Assembly (NCBI GenBank): GCA_932294295.1
Contig: OW028582.1
Span: 1,210,315 to 1,274,314, forward strand
DNA length: 64,000 bases
DNA from: Alitta virens
Taxonomy: Eukaryota; Annelida; Polychaeta; Phyllodocida; Nereididae
Reading direction: 5' to 3'
Positions within the stretch are counted from its first letter, which is position 1, and the number at the start of each line of letters is the position of its first letter. Positions 48,301 to 57,621 of this stretch are shown piece by piece. The position numbers and the translations under genes were made by a program. The notes beneath the pieces were generated by a model. The model ran no database searches. It had not been told where the DNA came from and worked only from the letters and a program-made list of their open reading frames with translations.

Positions 48301-51300
48301 TCATCGCATAGGATAATGAGTCATCATAAGCACTTTAGTACGAGTCATCATAGCTTAGGATCATGAGTCATCATTGGCACTTTAGTATGAGTCATCATCG
48401 CATAGAATCATGAGCACTATAGTATGAGTCATCATCGCATAGGATAATGAGTCATCATAAACACTTTAGTATGAGTCATCATCGCATAGGATCACGAGTC
48501 ATCATTTGCTATTAAGTATGGACAACTGGCCATAGTGAGCACTTTACGTGAACCAACTGTAAGACCTTGCTTGTTGGTTGACCAAAATGACAGCACTGAC
48601 AAAATATGAACTCTGTAATTATCATTTCATGTGCCTTCACAACAGGTGTTCCCCCAGAAGGAGATTCCTGTTTTTTGTGCTTTGATGGCAGATGCATCCA
48701 CCCAGAACTGCCGGAATATAGTCCAGAAAAAGGAAAGAAATGGTGGTGGCTTTGTGATGATTATCCACACTGCCTGGATAGCACCGATGAGATACAAGGT
48801 AAACATTTTACAATTTCACACCTTGGGTAGGACTAAAATTAGGGACTCTAAGAAGGATTACGAATTCACTTTGAATAGTAGTATAAAGACTATTACAATA
48901 ATCTCACAATACCATATAAAATAAATTGACCACGACGAGACTCGAACTCGCAATCTTCTGATTCGAAGTCAGACGCCTTATCCATTGGGCCACGCGGCCA
49001 TCTGTTTTTATGCTAAATCAGCTTATTTCCCCATGAAAGTCAGCCCAAAAATTGATATTAACTTGATGTGGCAGGTGTTTTGATAGTGTCACGGGCTTAT
49101 CACATAGTGCAATTCTATACACTATGCAATTTAAATTCATTCTATGAACATTCTATGAACAATTGTTTTTAGATAGAAATCAACAAATGTGGTTGAGTCA
49201 TGAATTTCTTTGATTCTAGTGCTCTATCAAATTTCTGAAGCAATTAAGGATTTTTATTCCAACAAAAACTTTTGCAATTAAATGTCTCTCCGCAGGTATT
49301 TGCCTGGGATTACAAAGCCGCTCTAATGAACTTTTTGAATGTAATCCTCACGAATCAAATTCTGCAGTGGAAAACTCTTCTTTAATCTCCATTTTGACGA
49401 CTCAGTTGTGTGATGGACTTTCTCAATGCAAGAATGATGTGGATGAAAGACACCCGAAGTGCTTTCCGGTTAAAGGTGAACCAATGATAGGGCTGGCCAG
49501 TTCTCGTGTGACCTTTTACCCGGAAATGCTAATACAATACATGACATTACGGTCATCACCAGTGCACAATACTAGATAACATCATCAATAATTGGGTTGC
49601 GGTGATCATGTATCGTATTAGTACTTCTGGGTACAAGGTCACATGAGAACTGACGAGTCCACATAGTTATTCCAGCATGCATTACAGAATTTCAGAGGAT
49701 GTCATGTGAATCTAGGATCCAATTAACTGAGGCAGTCATGATGTCCTCTGGAGTTCAGTTTCCAAGTATATGAAATGCACTGTATAAAAGACAAGTATAG
49801 ACGTTAATTGCCCTTATAAGATTATTTCCAAACAATTTATTTTGCTTTCTTGTTCTTACTTAAAATGATAAAAATAACTTCAGCAAGGTAAAACTGGTGT
49901 TACAAGACAATATTTGAACTAAATTCGACTGCACTTTGTTGTAAAATACTTAATAATTGTATCTTTATTTACAGGAGAACCAACTTTAAAACCTGAGATA
50001 GTCTACATACCTCTTATTGCCATGGCAGCTTTTTGCACTGTTATGTTCTTTCTAGGTAAGGTTGCAAAGGATCCCCTTGTAGTCCACCATACAAATCACC
50101 ATATTCCACACTGAAACCTCTACAATGATACTATTAGACATGTTGGCTAATATTATTTTGATTCATTGAAGAGGGTAAGGGTTAGTTACGTAGGGTAGGG
50201 TAAGGGTTGGGGTTAGGGTTTGGAACCCCAACCCTAACCCTGACTGACAACACCATAGCCTTTTGGTTAATATAAGCTGTCTAACTAGTAAGTCAGCCTA
50301 AGTTAAAGTTATTAGTACTAACTTCTTAGTAAAAATATGTCACTCCAGTGGTCGCTAAAAGATATTAACATAGGCTGACTGACTTTTGAAGCTGACCAGG
50401 TTGTTAGTCAAAATGGCTAGATGGGGATTAGCCATGCTAGAAATGATCAAAGAGTTAGTCAATTAAAGATTTTCATTGTATTACAGCCAATTACATAGAC
50501 TTGGAAACAAGACTTTAATGGATGTCATGTGAACCCCAGTCTCCCATTGGTTAAGGCATCCCACAGCCAAAGAGATCCCGGATGTTTGTTTCCAAGTCTA
50601 TGTAATTGGCTGTAAATTGTCAAACTGAATCAAAAACGATTTTGTGTACATTGTTATAAATATAACTTTGACCAATGACCATCATGGAATATATTACGAG
50701 TAATTGTGAAGTGATTAAGGTGTTTTTATAATAACCAAGTTGTCATGGATTCGAGTCAGCCATGAATTGTGAGTGTTGGAAGACAAAACTAATTTATCTT
50801 TAACGTGATAGATTGCAGCGGATTCCATAGCCAAAATTAAACTCCAGAAGGTGTCATGTGAATTCAGGACTCCCATTGGTTATATGAGACAATAAGAGTC
50901 CTGGATTCACATGACATACTCTGGAGTATTATTTTCAAGTCTATGATATCTGCTTTAAACAATGATACAGCGAACAACACGGGCTGGACAGCGTTTAGCT
51001 GGTTCGAAGCTGAACCAAAAAATGTATTGGATTTTGCATGTAACCTTAATGCGATCCATACGCGTTAATATCTAACATAGAGTATACTGTACATTTGTGT
51101 GTATAATATATGAATGCCAAATGTATTATTTCTGCTCGCAGGATCTTCCCGCAAAACTGATGATTTTCTTAAAATTCAATTTACCTTCAATTGTAATTGT
51201 AGGTAAATACTGCGACAAAAGAGACAGACATCCAGAGACCAGTCTCACAAATGCCTCACTAGTGGAAGATAGAGAAGCCTCTTTGCATTCTCATACCGAA

Positions 51301-51387
51301 TCCTCCTCGACTTTACCCAGCCGCTCATTGCTTAGAAACTCGAGTAAAAAGACAACTTGGAAACCTCATCCTGTCACCGAAGTCTGA
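41494..51387 (+). CDS. CUB and LDLa domain type I membrane protein (7 coding exons)
   Basis: Joining exons 41494-41617, 45625-46248, 47096-47206, 48646-48798, 49296-49475, 49975-50055 and 51203-51387 gives one open frame of 1458 nt (485 residues plus stop). Every intron is GT-AG and phase 1. Predicted order: signal peptide (about 1-35), CUB domain (about 44-248; Cys 44, 75, 185, 210) with a ~88-residue hydrophilic insertion between its second and third cysteines, LDLa (250-286), further LDLa-like units (about 290-395), a membrane span (about 404-423), and a 61-residue tail starting with basic residues and ending VTEV, a class I PDZ ligand. About seven N-glycosylation sequons lie outside. The architecture resembles NETO or LRP3/10/12-type surface receptors, with a single CUB; ligand unknown. 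AATAAA follows the stop by 38 nt. Exon 1 is the least certain part. Confidence 0.82.
42270..42690 (+). repeat. dispersed repeat D, copy 2 (intron 1)
   Basis: Inverted match to 31255-31560, direct match to 53090-53770 (AATGAAGGTGATTTATTATA, then GTTGTTTGCTACACCATGA). A 26-bp segment, TCTGCGCTAGCAACAGCCAG plus GG, is tandemly doubled at 42363-42412. The rest of 41620-43540 has no feature. Confidence 0.7.
43545..44098 (-). pseudogene. LINE 3' fragment, antisense in intron 1
   Basis: Minus strand: RKITFVYKTLHNLSPPVESR, FFMRQITCYNMRDK, then after a frameshift GMKSIVYQGASVWNDLPVQI and a Cys-rich CRCGSFIFC end, followed by AATAAAGTTTTTTTTATCTT and a TTATC repeat tail (43558-43580). Same family as 55375-55805 and 57622-58130. 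Confidence 0.85.
44596..44760 (+). repeat. 24-bp degenerate tandem repeat with open frame
   Basis: TTGAGCCGATTATCTGGG-type units recur with a 24-bp period; in frame they read EPTIWSND, EPIYWADI, EPIIWEND, EPIILADV. Lies in intron 1; no splice sites compel calling it an exon. Confidence 0.7.
44790..45205 (-). mobile_element. GATA microsatellite plus SINE (family 2), antisense
   Basis: GATA array (44790-44946) then the SINE body (GTTGATTGATGAGGTGAGAG, GACATCCAGCGGGGATGATG, GTGCCC-like GTTGCCCAGGCC). Same orientation and tail as 28318, 56412 and 58740. Confidence 0.75.
45319..45364 (+). repeat. TGAT microsatellite
   Basis: About eleven TGAT units, within intron 1, about 260 bp before exon 2. 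Confidence 0.9.
45625..46248 (+). CDS. exon 2: CUB domain with insertion
   Basis: Acceptor TTCTGTTTCTTGCAG, donor GAAG|GTAAGG, 624 nt, phase 1 to 1. Encodes CNISLTFAPYSSGYIIMES, the second CUB Cys in SDISYCVIQLF, then an 88-residue stretch rich in Asn, Ser, Glu and Lys (about residues 95-183), then SDCDHNYIHIG (the CUB C-x-x-x-Y region), SFKICTKYFP and SVWIVERSS...FFYEVLP, the last CUB strands. Single-exon CUB with no intron at the insertion. Confidence 0.85.
46437..46625 (+). mobile_element. tRNA-Gly-like SINE (family G) in intron 2
   Basis: GGGCCTAGCTCAGAGGTAGC and CGGGTTCAATTCC boxes, full body, ending in a CA run. Confidence 0.88.
46706..46970. mobile_element. MITE with ~30-bp TIRs (family M), copy 1
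   Basis: Starts AGTGCGGTATAGCGGACCCA and ends with the reverse complement type TGGGTCCGCTGTACTGCACT; the next 15 bp inward also mirror. A second copy is at 52552-52845. No coding capacity. Confidence 0.85.
47096..47206 (+). CDS. exon 3: LDLa repeat
   Basis: Acceptor TTGTACTTCCAG, donor TGTG|GTAGGT, 111 nt, phase 1 to 1. Encodes a canonical six-cysteine LDLa: CKNISQFPCSSVQCIERDLV then CDGIQQCSNGRDEYC, with the calcium-binding NGRDE acidic cluster (consensus DGSDE). Confidence 0.92.
47280..47651 (-). mobile_element. 372-bp TIR element, complete, in intron 3
   Basis: Left end ACAGCTTAGCGACCTAATTA, right end reverse complement ACAGCCCAGCGACCTAATTA. Interior is shared with 4456-4775 and 27925-28175 in opposite orientation. 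No open frame; superfamily unknown and no clear target duplication. Confidence 0.8.
48037..48505. repeat. intronic minisatellite rich in TGAGTCA
   Basis: Alternating units such as ATGAGTCATCATCGCATAG and GCACTTTAGTA, irregular 37-50 bp period. TGAGTCAT occurs about eleven times. It ends ~140 bp before exon 4. Confidence 0.9.
48646..48798 (+). CDS. exon 4: second LDLa, first part
   Basis: Acceptor CCTTCACAACAG, donor CAAG|GTAAAC, 153 nt, phase 1 to 1. Encodes SCFLCFDGRCIHPELP, a Trp-rich stretch KKWWWLCDDY and HCLDSTDE, an LDLa with five cysteines whose sixth would come from GIC at the start of exon 5. Confidence 0.88.
48927..48999 (-). tRNA. tRNA-Arg(UCG), antisense in intron 4 of the receptor gene
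   Basis: Exact reverse complement of the 4028-4100 body; anticodon TCG at 48966-48964. A T-run follows its 3' end (ATTTATTTTA). It lies 128 bp after exon 4, opposite to the host gene. The flanks match those of the + strand tRNAs at 4028 and 27664. Confidence 0.95.
49296..49475 (+). CDS. exon 5: LDLa-like unit
   Basis: Acceptor TGTCTCTCCGCAG, donor AAAG|GTGAAC, 180 nt, phase 1 to 1. Encodes ICLGLQSRSNELFECNPHES through LCDGLSQCKNDVDERHPKC, which keeps the second half of an LDLa (CDG..C.NDVDE...C) while the first half is irregular. Two dead copies of exactly this length lie at 3523-3702 and 27152-27331. Confidence 0.88.
49683..49790. mobile_element. foldback MITE remnant in intron 5
   Basis: TTTCAGAGGATGTCATGTGA and the mirrored GATGTCCTCTGGAGTTCAG. 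Same intron position as 3324-3478, so it predates the block duplications. Confidence 0.6.
49975..50055 (+). CDS. exon 6: transmembrane segment
   Basis: Acceptor TCTTTATTTACAG, donor CTAG|GTAAGG, 81 nt, phase 1 to 1. Encodes EPTLKPEIVYIPLIAMAAFC and TVMFFL, a ~20-residue hydrophobic span. Copies at 3035-3128 (frameshifted) and 26736-26816 (open). Confidence 0.9.
50170..50245. repeat. interstitial telomere-like hairpin
   Basis: TTAGGG/GGGGTT-type strings invert to CCCCAACCCTAACCC: 12-bp arms AGGGTTGGGGTT and AACCCCAACCCT around a 9-nt loop. Only the C-rich side is present at 2872-2910 and 26570-26610. Confidence 0.75.
50482..50614. mobile_element. foldback MITE in intron 6, near-perfect
   Basis: Terminal 28 bp TACAGCCAATTACATAGACT TGGAAAC mirrored exactly at 50587-50614, with an interior carrying TGTCATGTGAA and CATTGGTTAAGGC. 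Confidence 0.85.
50815..50954. mobile_element. foldback MITE in intron 6, second copy
   Basis: ATTCAGGACTCCCATTGG against AAGAGTCCTGGATTCACATG, with the outer AAACTCCAGAAGGTGTCATG and GACATACTCTGGAGTA mirrored. Confidence 0.75.
51203..51387 (+). CDS. exon 7: cytoplasmic tail and stop
   Basis: Acceptor TCAATTGTAATTGTAG; encodes GKYCDKRDRHPETSLTNASL, a Ser-rich middle (SHTESSSTLPSRSLL) and WKPHPVTEV before TGA. The basic start fits a stop-transfer signal. Both remnant gene copies lack this exon. Confidence 0.85.
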
Positions 51388-51425
51388 TGGGTTCAAGTTA
51401 TTGATCTCCTTAAGATGAATAGCGA

Positions 51426-51431
51426 AATAAA
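51426..51431 (+). terminator. polyadenylation signal AATAAA
   Basis: Canonical hexamer 38 nt past the stop codon of the receptor gene, giving a very short 3' UTR. Confidence 0.6.
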
Positions 51432-51611
51432 TGATTACGTAAAATATGTTATTGTTTACTATATGCTGTACATTCCTGAAAAAATGGGCCACTAATTGTG
51501 CCAGGTATGTTACGGTGATTAATTATCACCGCTTAATGCCATCCAACTGCTTGTAAATCAATATTCCATCAATAATCAGTCATTGCGATTATTTTGCCAG
51601 TTGTGACTGTG

Positions 51612-51722
51612 ACCCGACGGACATACAAAGTAACATGGAAACTCAACTCCAGGGGACGTCATCTGAATCTGGACTCACACGATGTCTTCTATTTAGTTTT
51701 CAAGTCTATGAAATCTGTGTTA
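51612..51722. mobile_element. foldback MITE remnant
   Basis: CATGGAAACTCAACTCCAGG with the mirrored TTTAGTTTTCAAGTCTATGA; just downstream of the receptor gene. Confidence 0.55.
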
Positions 51723-51907
51723 ATTGTTTAAACCCTAAACCACATTTGCTTTGGCTGAAAACAGCAGATAGTTATCTAAAAAATTTGCACTTGGTGCATG
51801 TTGTAAACTCAGTGAATCCAATTAGTGCCAAATTCATTGATGTCCAGATGTTTATAATCAAATATATGTGCAGACAAAGTTTTGAACACGTGTAACGTAG
51901 CTGATAA

Positions 51908-52190
51908 AGCAGCTTGGTGGCCAAATGGTTAAGGCATCCACCAATTCCATATTGGCCAGCTCTGCTGAAGGTCCCGGGTTCGTTCCCTGGCCTGGGCACT
52001 CGACATGAGCTACATCCCTGCTGGGTGTTCGCATATGATGTTACATTGGAGGTGCCTTGTACTTGGTGACTATACTGAGGCATGTTAAATACCCCACCAA
52101 TTGGGTAAATATGTAACATAGTGTGGATTCCTATCTGCCTCTATAAGCTGGCTAAGTTCTCAGACCCAGTTGCACTATGATGATTATTTC
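51908..52190 (+). mobile_element. tRNA-derived SINE (family 1), full length
   Basis: Head with A-box GGTGGCCAAATGGTTAAGGC and B-box CGGGTTCGTTCCC, ~200-bp body, ending at CAGACCCAGTTGCACTATGA. Best-preserved plus-strand copy. Confidence 0.85.
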
Positions 52191-52551
52191 TTAAAAAGGC
52201 ATATATTCAGATTGCAAATTTACCTTAGGTTTATTTTCAGATTGCCTTTCAGGTTAGATCTTATTTCTTAGAACCCCATAGATTTGAATGTGCTATGCAA
52301 TAAATGTCTGATATTCATAATGCTTTTGGTGTTACTTCTCAATATCTTTGAGGCAAGAGTGGGTTATACTCGTTCAATCAAACTGACTGCACTGAGTCCG
52401 AGCAACCCACCACACAACTGAATGCAAGTGTTGGCTCAAAGCAAGCAAACTGATTAAGCTAGTGGGTAGGGAAGAGGCCACGAAATTGAATATACATGTA
52501 TATAATATAGATTGACCAGAGCTTCATTTAACAACATGAAACCAGGGGTTT

Positions 52552-52845
52552 AGTGCAGTATAGCGGACCCAAATTTATGCCCATATTTGGCGTCCCGTGA
52601 AATATGAAAATAATTAGTTTTTTAATGAAATGTTTGTACTGGCTCACAATAGGAATAACATTTGTAGTGTAAAGGGGGTTTGAAAAAGAAAATATAAACA
52701 ATGGTAAATTGCATTCTTGCCTTGAAAATGATCACCGCCGCTGTTTGTTTGTGAAATCACACATTGAATTCAAGCATTTGACGTCATAGGCCTGGCAACG
52801 AGGCTCGCTATAAATGATCATAATTTGGGTCTGCTATACTGCACT
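52552..52845. mobile_element. MITE with ~30-bp TIRs (family M), copy 2
   Basis: Starts AGTGCAGTATAGCGGACCCA and ends TGGGTCTGCTATACTGCACT. Shares GACGTCATAGGCCTGGCAAC and GAGGCTCGCTA with copy 1 at 46706-46970. Confidence 0.88.
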
Positions 52846-53089
52846 TTTTCTGGCACCACATCGACACTTCCATAATGTAAGTGTGAAATACTATCTTATT
52901 CATTATGATTAATAACACTCACTTACTCAACCACTCACTTGAAAAATTATACCGATCAATCAATAGAGATACATATATTTTGGAAGCTCTGAAAAAATAC
53001 TCCGATGTATCGTGTTTCCTTGTCAGCAAAAAACCTGATCCATACAGCCATGAACTCACATTTAGAGCATAAAAACATTCACTATGTGG

Positions 53090-53770
53090 GAATTAATCCT
53101 CCAAGGAAACATACAGATTAGCAGATATTTGGTCAATGTATCTTTTGTTATTTCTAATTTATCTGATCATTTTACCAAGGACAGGATAACCAAATGCTCT
53201 TTATAAGGAACAGCCAGTTGTAAACCAAAAATGATCAACACGAAAATATAGTACACCTTTTGAGGTTAATGATGACTGGTTGCACGGTTTACAAAGACTT
53301 AGTACAGTATTAAGTTCTAAATTGAAAATGCTAGACCTAATAGAGTCTTTTCACTGAGCAGCGCTCAATTCAGCAAGACATAAGTCTTTCCTCTCCTCTT
53401 ATAACTCATTTTGCTTTTCAGACATAGAAGATCATAACTAACCGATTCAATAAATATAATTTTCTCAGGGAAATAACAAAAATAAAATAAAAGACAAGAT
53501 GTCAAATATACATTAAAATGCACTAAAAATACTGCTGAAGGATGCACTTTGCTTCAGCCAATCAGAGTCAAGGGCAGGAACTTTTTCAGCCAATAAAATG
53601 GCAGTATTCTGTCATAGCCACCTGGTGAAAATACAGAGAACCTTCCGTGAAAATCCACTATTGGAAACAGAATGAAAGTGATTTATTACATCATTAAGCC
53701 CGTTGGACAAGTTGCCTGCTACAGCATGACATTGAAAAGCAATTTGTGGCTTAATAACAGGAAAAAATGG
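53090..53770 (+). repeat. dispersed repeat D, copy 3
   Basis: Diverged from 42270-42690: GACAGGATAACCAAATGCTC, GAACAGCCAGTTGTAAACCA, AATGATGACTGGTTGCACG, GTGATTTATTACATCATTAA. Contains no gene. Confidence 0.6.
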
Positions 53771-54010
53771 AAACTCTAACAAGTGCTAGGCAAATAAAAG
53801 GAGAATATATGCTGTCAATTATATCAGCTACATCATTTTCATCATGTAAGTCAGTAATTTTCCTCAGCATCAGTTACAACTTTCATAGACTTGAGGAAAG
53901 AACTTTGTAATTGACAAACAAGACAAGAACTACAGCTCTTACAACTTTACAGAAATATGATATGGTTGCTACACCTGACATTTTCATGTGTAATGATTAG
54001 GTGAAGATGG

Positions 54011-54575
54011 ATGGTGGGTGGATTAGGCCTTTACGTCCTGTATTTCTGCACCTGATGGTTTGATTAGAACAGGCAGAGACCATGGCAATGAGATGAAGGA
54101 TAAAGCAGCCATCCAACTTCGGCTAGACCTGGAATTGAACATGAGACCCAGTGGTTGGAAGCCTAGAATGCTACCACTGAGCTAAGCCCCTGCTCCTCAC
54201 TGTGACAGGTGGGTTGATTAGGGCTTTAAATCCTGTATTTCTGTGCCTGATGAGCTAGTTAGGACAGGCAGGGACCATGGCAATGAGATGTAGGATGAAA
54301 CAGCCATCTAACTTAGGCCCAACCGGGAATCGAACCTGGGACCTAGTGGTTGGAAGCCCAGTGTGCTACCACTGAGCTAAGCCCCTGCTTCTCACAGTGA
54401 TAAGTGGGTGGATCAATGCTTAATGTCCTGTACTTCTGCACCTGAAGAGCTAATCAGGACAGGCAGGGGCCATTGCAATGAGATGAAAGATGAAACAGCC
54501 ATCTAACTTAGGCCCAACCGGGAATCGAACCCGGGACCTAGTGGTTGGAAGCCCAGCCCGCTATCACTGAGATTG
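54011..54575 (-). mobile_element. tandem trimer of SINE family G
   Basis: Three head-to-tail minus-strand copies at 54011-54191, 54209-54388 and 54406-54575, period 197-198 bp, separated by a ~17-bp spacer (CTCCTCACTGTGACA, CTTCTCACAGTGATA). The shared spacer shows tandem duplication of one insertion, not three insertions. Confidence 0.88.
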
Positions 54576-54682
54576 GCCCCATCGCTGATTAGGTGATGAA
54601 GGTGAGGCTTGCCTTGAAACAAGTACAAATGTTATACAGTCACACTGAAAATAATTCAGACACTTTCAGAATGTCATGCAGG

Positions 54683-54868
54683 GTGGGGGCCTAGCTCAGA
54701 GGTAGCACTCTGGGCTTCCAACCGCTGAGTCCCGGGTTCGATTCCCGGTCGAGCCTAAGTTGGATGGCTGTTTTCTCATTCATCTCATTGCCATGGTCTC
54801 TGCCTTTTCTAATTAGCCCAACTGGTGCAGAAATACAGGACGTAAAGCCCTAATCACACACACACACA
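54683..54868 (+). mobile_element. tRNA-Gly-like SINE (family G)
   Basis: GGGCCTAGCTCAGAGGTAGC and CCGGGTTCGATTCCCGG are the intact A and B regions; body ends in a CA run. Opposite to the adjacent trimer. Confidence 0.9.
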
Positions 54869-55374
54869 CAGAATGTCATGCAAATTTGAATCATAGTAAA
54901 AGCAATTAGCTCAAGATGGGGGGCGGGGGGGCGGGGGGCAATAAGCAGAGGCAGTGGATGAGCTTTTCCACATTTAAACCTACTTTACACTTAGGTAGAA
55001 ATTAGAAATATATTCTGTCATGTGATACACACTTAATTGTGCTATTTTGACTAATTATGACATCATGTATGACAGAAAGTCGATACCCCTCAGAATAACA
55101 ATTCAACCTGAAACACATTAGGACAATCAAAACAATGCCTAATATGATGAATAATCACAGATCATGTGTCCATTATATACATGTACATGGCCAAATGTGC
55201 CACGTGCGTTTTCCATGAGAAGGATAAACGCATGGAAAACGCGTTTAACAGGGCAGCATGGTATCCATTATCAGTATGTTACAATAACTAACAAATGGCA
55301 TTAAATAATGATTAGACTGTGGCATGATTGACAGCTGTTAAAACTCTTTTAGGTAGGCAGTACATTGATGTAAG

Positions 55375-55805
55375 TAAGTACTACATGAAATGGCAAAACC
55401 TATCACAAGTTCATTCTTCACTAGGCAGATTACGCCATATGAGATGAGAGATAATCTTAAGCTAGTGAAGACTGTTTCAAATCTATTATATATCAAGGTG
55501 CTTTGATTTGGAATTCCTTACCTGTTGAACTAAAACAAATAGGTGATTTAGCTAAGTTCAAAGATTTATTAAGACATTGTAATTCCTTAGAAAGGTGTAA
55601 TTGTGGATCATGTATAATCTGTCAGCAAAATAATTATGATCAATGAGTAGTTAAGTCATAATCTCATTCTAATCATCTGTATCTATATCTTCTTTCTTTG
55701 TTATTGTTATTTTTACCAGTGGGCTAAAAGCTTTATAGCTTATGTTTTATTGTTTTGTCTTGCACCTCAGACTATAAATAAAGTTTATCTTATCTGATCT
55801 TATGT
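55375..55805 (+). pseudogene. LINE 3' end, frameshifted copy
   Basis: Same as 57622-58130, but about 22 nt (ACTATGCGATATGG region) are missing near 55478, which breaks the frame after KLVKTV. UTR ends AATAAAGTTTATCTTATCTG. Confidence 0.85.
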
Positions 55806-55989
55806 GACCACTGCTGATAAAGTTAATTTGTTGAAAATTTTTTTTGATTGTCTTATCTTATTTTATAACAAGTCAGTATTTTAGCCATCTGGTTATCTAT
55901 CTATCTACCTATTGTTTGCTTTGTATCTTTTCTAAAACTCTAAGCCTAATGCGGTTACCAGTGAATAATGCATTGTTTATAGCTCTTAT

Positions 55990-56225
55990 TTCTCAATACT
56001 ACTGGGTCTGAAGCTTAGTCAGCTTATATGACCAGCTGCAGGCAGATATAATGATGAGATGGTAAGGTTCGAAGTCCACGCCATGTTACACAAAATGATT
56101 TACCCCATGTGTGGGACCTTTTATTTACCTCAGCATAGACACTGAGTACAAGACACTTCCAATTTAAGGTCTAATGCAACTGACATACAGCTGAGATCTA
56201 GCTCATAAAGAGTGCCCAGGGCTGA
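55990..56225 (-). mobile_element. SINE (family 1) body, antisense
   Basis: CTACTGGGTCTGAAGCTTAG to CATACAGCTGAGATCTAGCT matches 541-760 without the tRNA-like head; repeated at 58330-58562 in the right copy. Confidence 0.65.
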
Positions 56226-56411
56226 GATGTATGCATCAATATGTAAAAATATAGATATTAAGATAGTTTATTTTATTGTTTAACATGTAATAAAGTTGTT
56301 CATGGCTGTTAAAAATGTATATTAAAATGCTCAACATCCATTGGGAGTACACAACATATAATGTCTTAATGTCAACATTAACTCGTTTTGGTGGAAAATG
56401 CAACACTTTGT

Positions 56412-56790
56412 AGATAGATAGATAGCAGTTAGGTAGGTAGATAAATAGGGAGATAAATAGATAGATAGATAGATAGATAGATAGATGGATAGATGGATTG
56501 ATAGATTGGGAAGTGCAGCCCTCTAAGACAAGTTCTTGCCACTATCAAGGGTTGATTGATGAGGTGAGAGAGAGGAGGAGTCCACCCACGTTACACATTT
56601 ACCCCATGGGAGGGATCTCTTACTTGACTCAGCAAGGGACCGTCACTTTAATGTCTCATCCGAACAACATCCAGCTGCTGGGATGCTGCTCATGAAGGGT
56701 GCCCGGGCCTAGGATTAAACCTGGGTACTTCAGCCGTTACTAATGGAGAGCTTTCAGTGTGTCTACTCCCATGTCACATAAGAATCCCAG
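56412..56790 (-). mobile_element. GATA microsatellite plus SINE (family 2), antisense
   Basis: GATA array (56412-56508) then a near-complete SINE whose minus-strand head has the B-box-like GGTTTAATCCTAGG and CGGCTGAAGTACC. A CTGT run lies further on at 56918-56945. Confidence 0.75.
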
Positions 56791-57621
56791 TTGAGATTGA
56801 AACCACAGGCAGACTGCAAAGAACACCCGGTGGAGTAAAGAGGCTTCTCTCTCCGTTACTGATGCAACACTTCAGGGTTATCCTAGATCTCTGGTTGTCT
56901 GTCCCTTATCTGGCTGTCTGTCTGTCTGTCTGTCTGCCTGCCTGTCTGCCTGTCAGCCTGGTTATTCCATTGTATACTTCAGCATTCGCTGCTACAGCAT
57001 CTTCCTGTGGGGCTGGATTTGACTTATATTGTTAAAATAATGATAAAAGAACTGTGGGGTTCCGCAAGGTTATATTATAGGTCCTTTGCTTTTTCTCAGA
57101 CTGCAAGGAACACCCTGTGGAGTAAACAGACTTCTTTCCTTTACTGATTACTACCAGTTTTCTTTCAGATATTGCATAAAGTTTCCTTTAATGTCTGTCA
57201 GACTCAAACTCAGACTTTATTTATTTGCTGAAAAACAGCAATAAGCAGAGACAGTGGATGAGCTTTTCCACATTTAGACCTACTTTTCACTTAGGTAGAA
57301 ATTAGAAATATTTTCTGTCATGTGATACACACTTAATTGTGCTATTTTGACTAATTATGACATCATGTATGACAGAAAGTCGATACCCCTCAGAATAACA
57401 ATTCAACCTGAAACACATTAGGACAATCAAAACAATGCCTAATATGATGAATAATCACAGATCATGTGTCCATTATATACATGTACATGGCCAAATGTGC
57501 CACGTGCATTTACCATGAGAAGGATAAACGCATGGAAAACGCGTTTGGCAGGGCAGCATGGTGTCCATTATCAGTATGTTACAATAACTTACAAATGGCA
57601 TCAAATAATGATTAGACTGTG

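Larger units (their letters stand above)
54938..57236. repeat. 2.3-kb tandem duplication, left copy
   Basis: Head-to-tail with 57237-59632. Both begin CAATAAGCAGAG...CAGTGGATGAGC and end at TTTATTTGCTGAAAAACAGC. They carry a LINE 3' end, SINE pieces, a GATA array and a CTGT array in the same order. Microsatellite lengths and a ~22-nt indel in the LINE differ. Confidence 0.95.
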
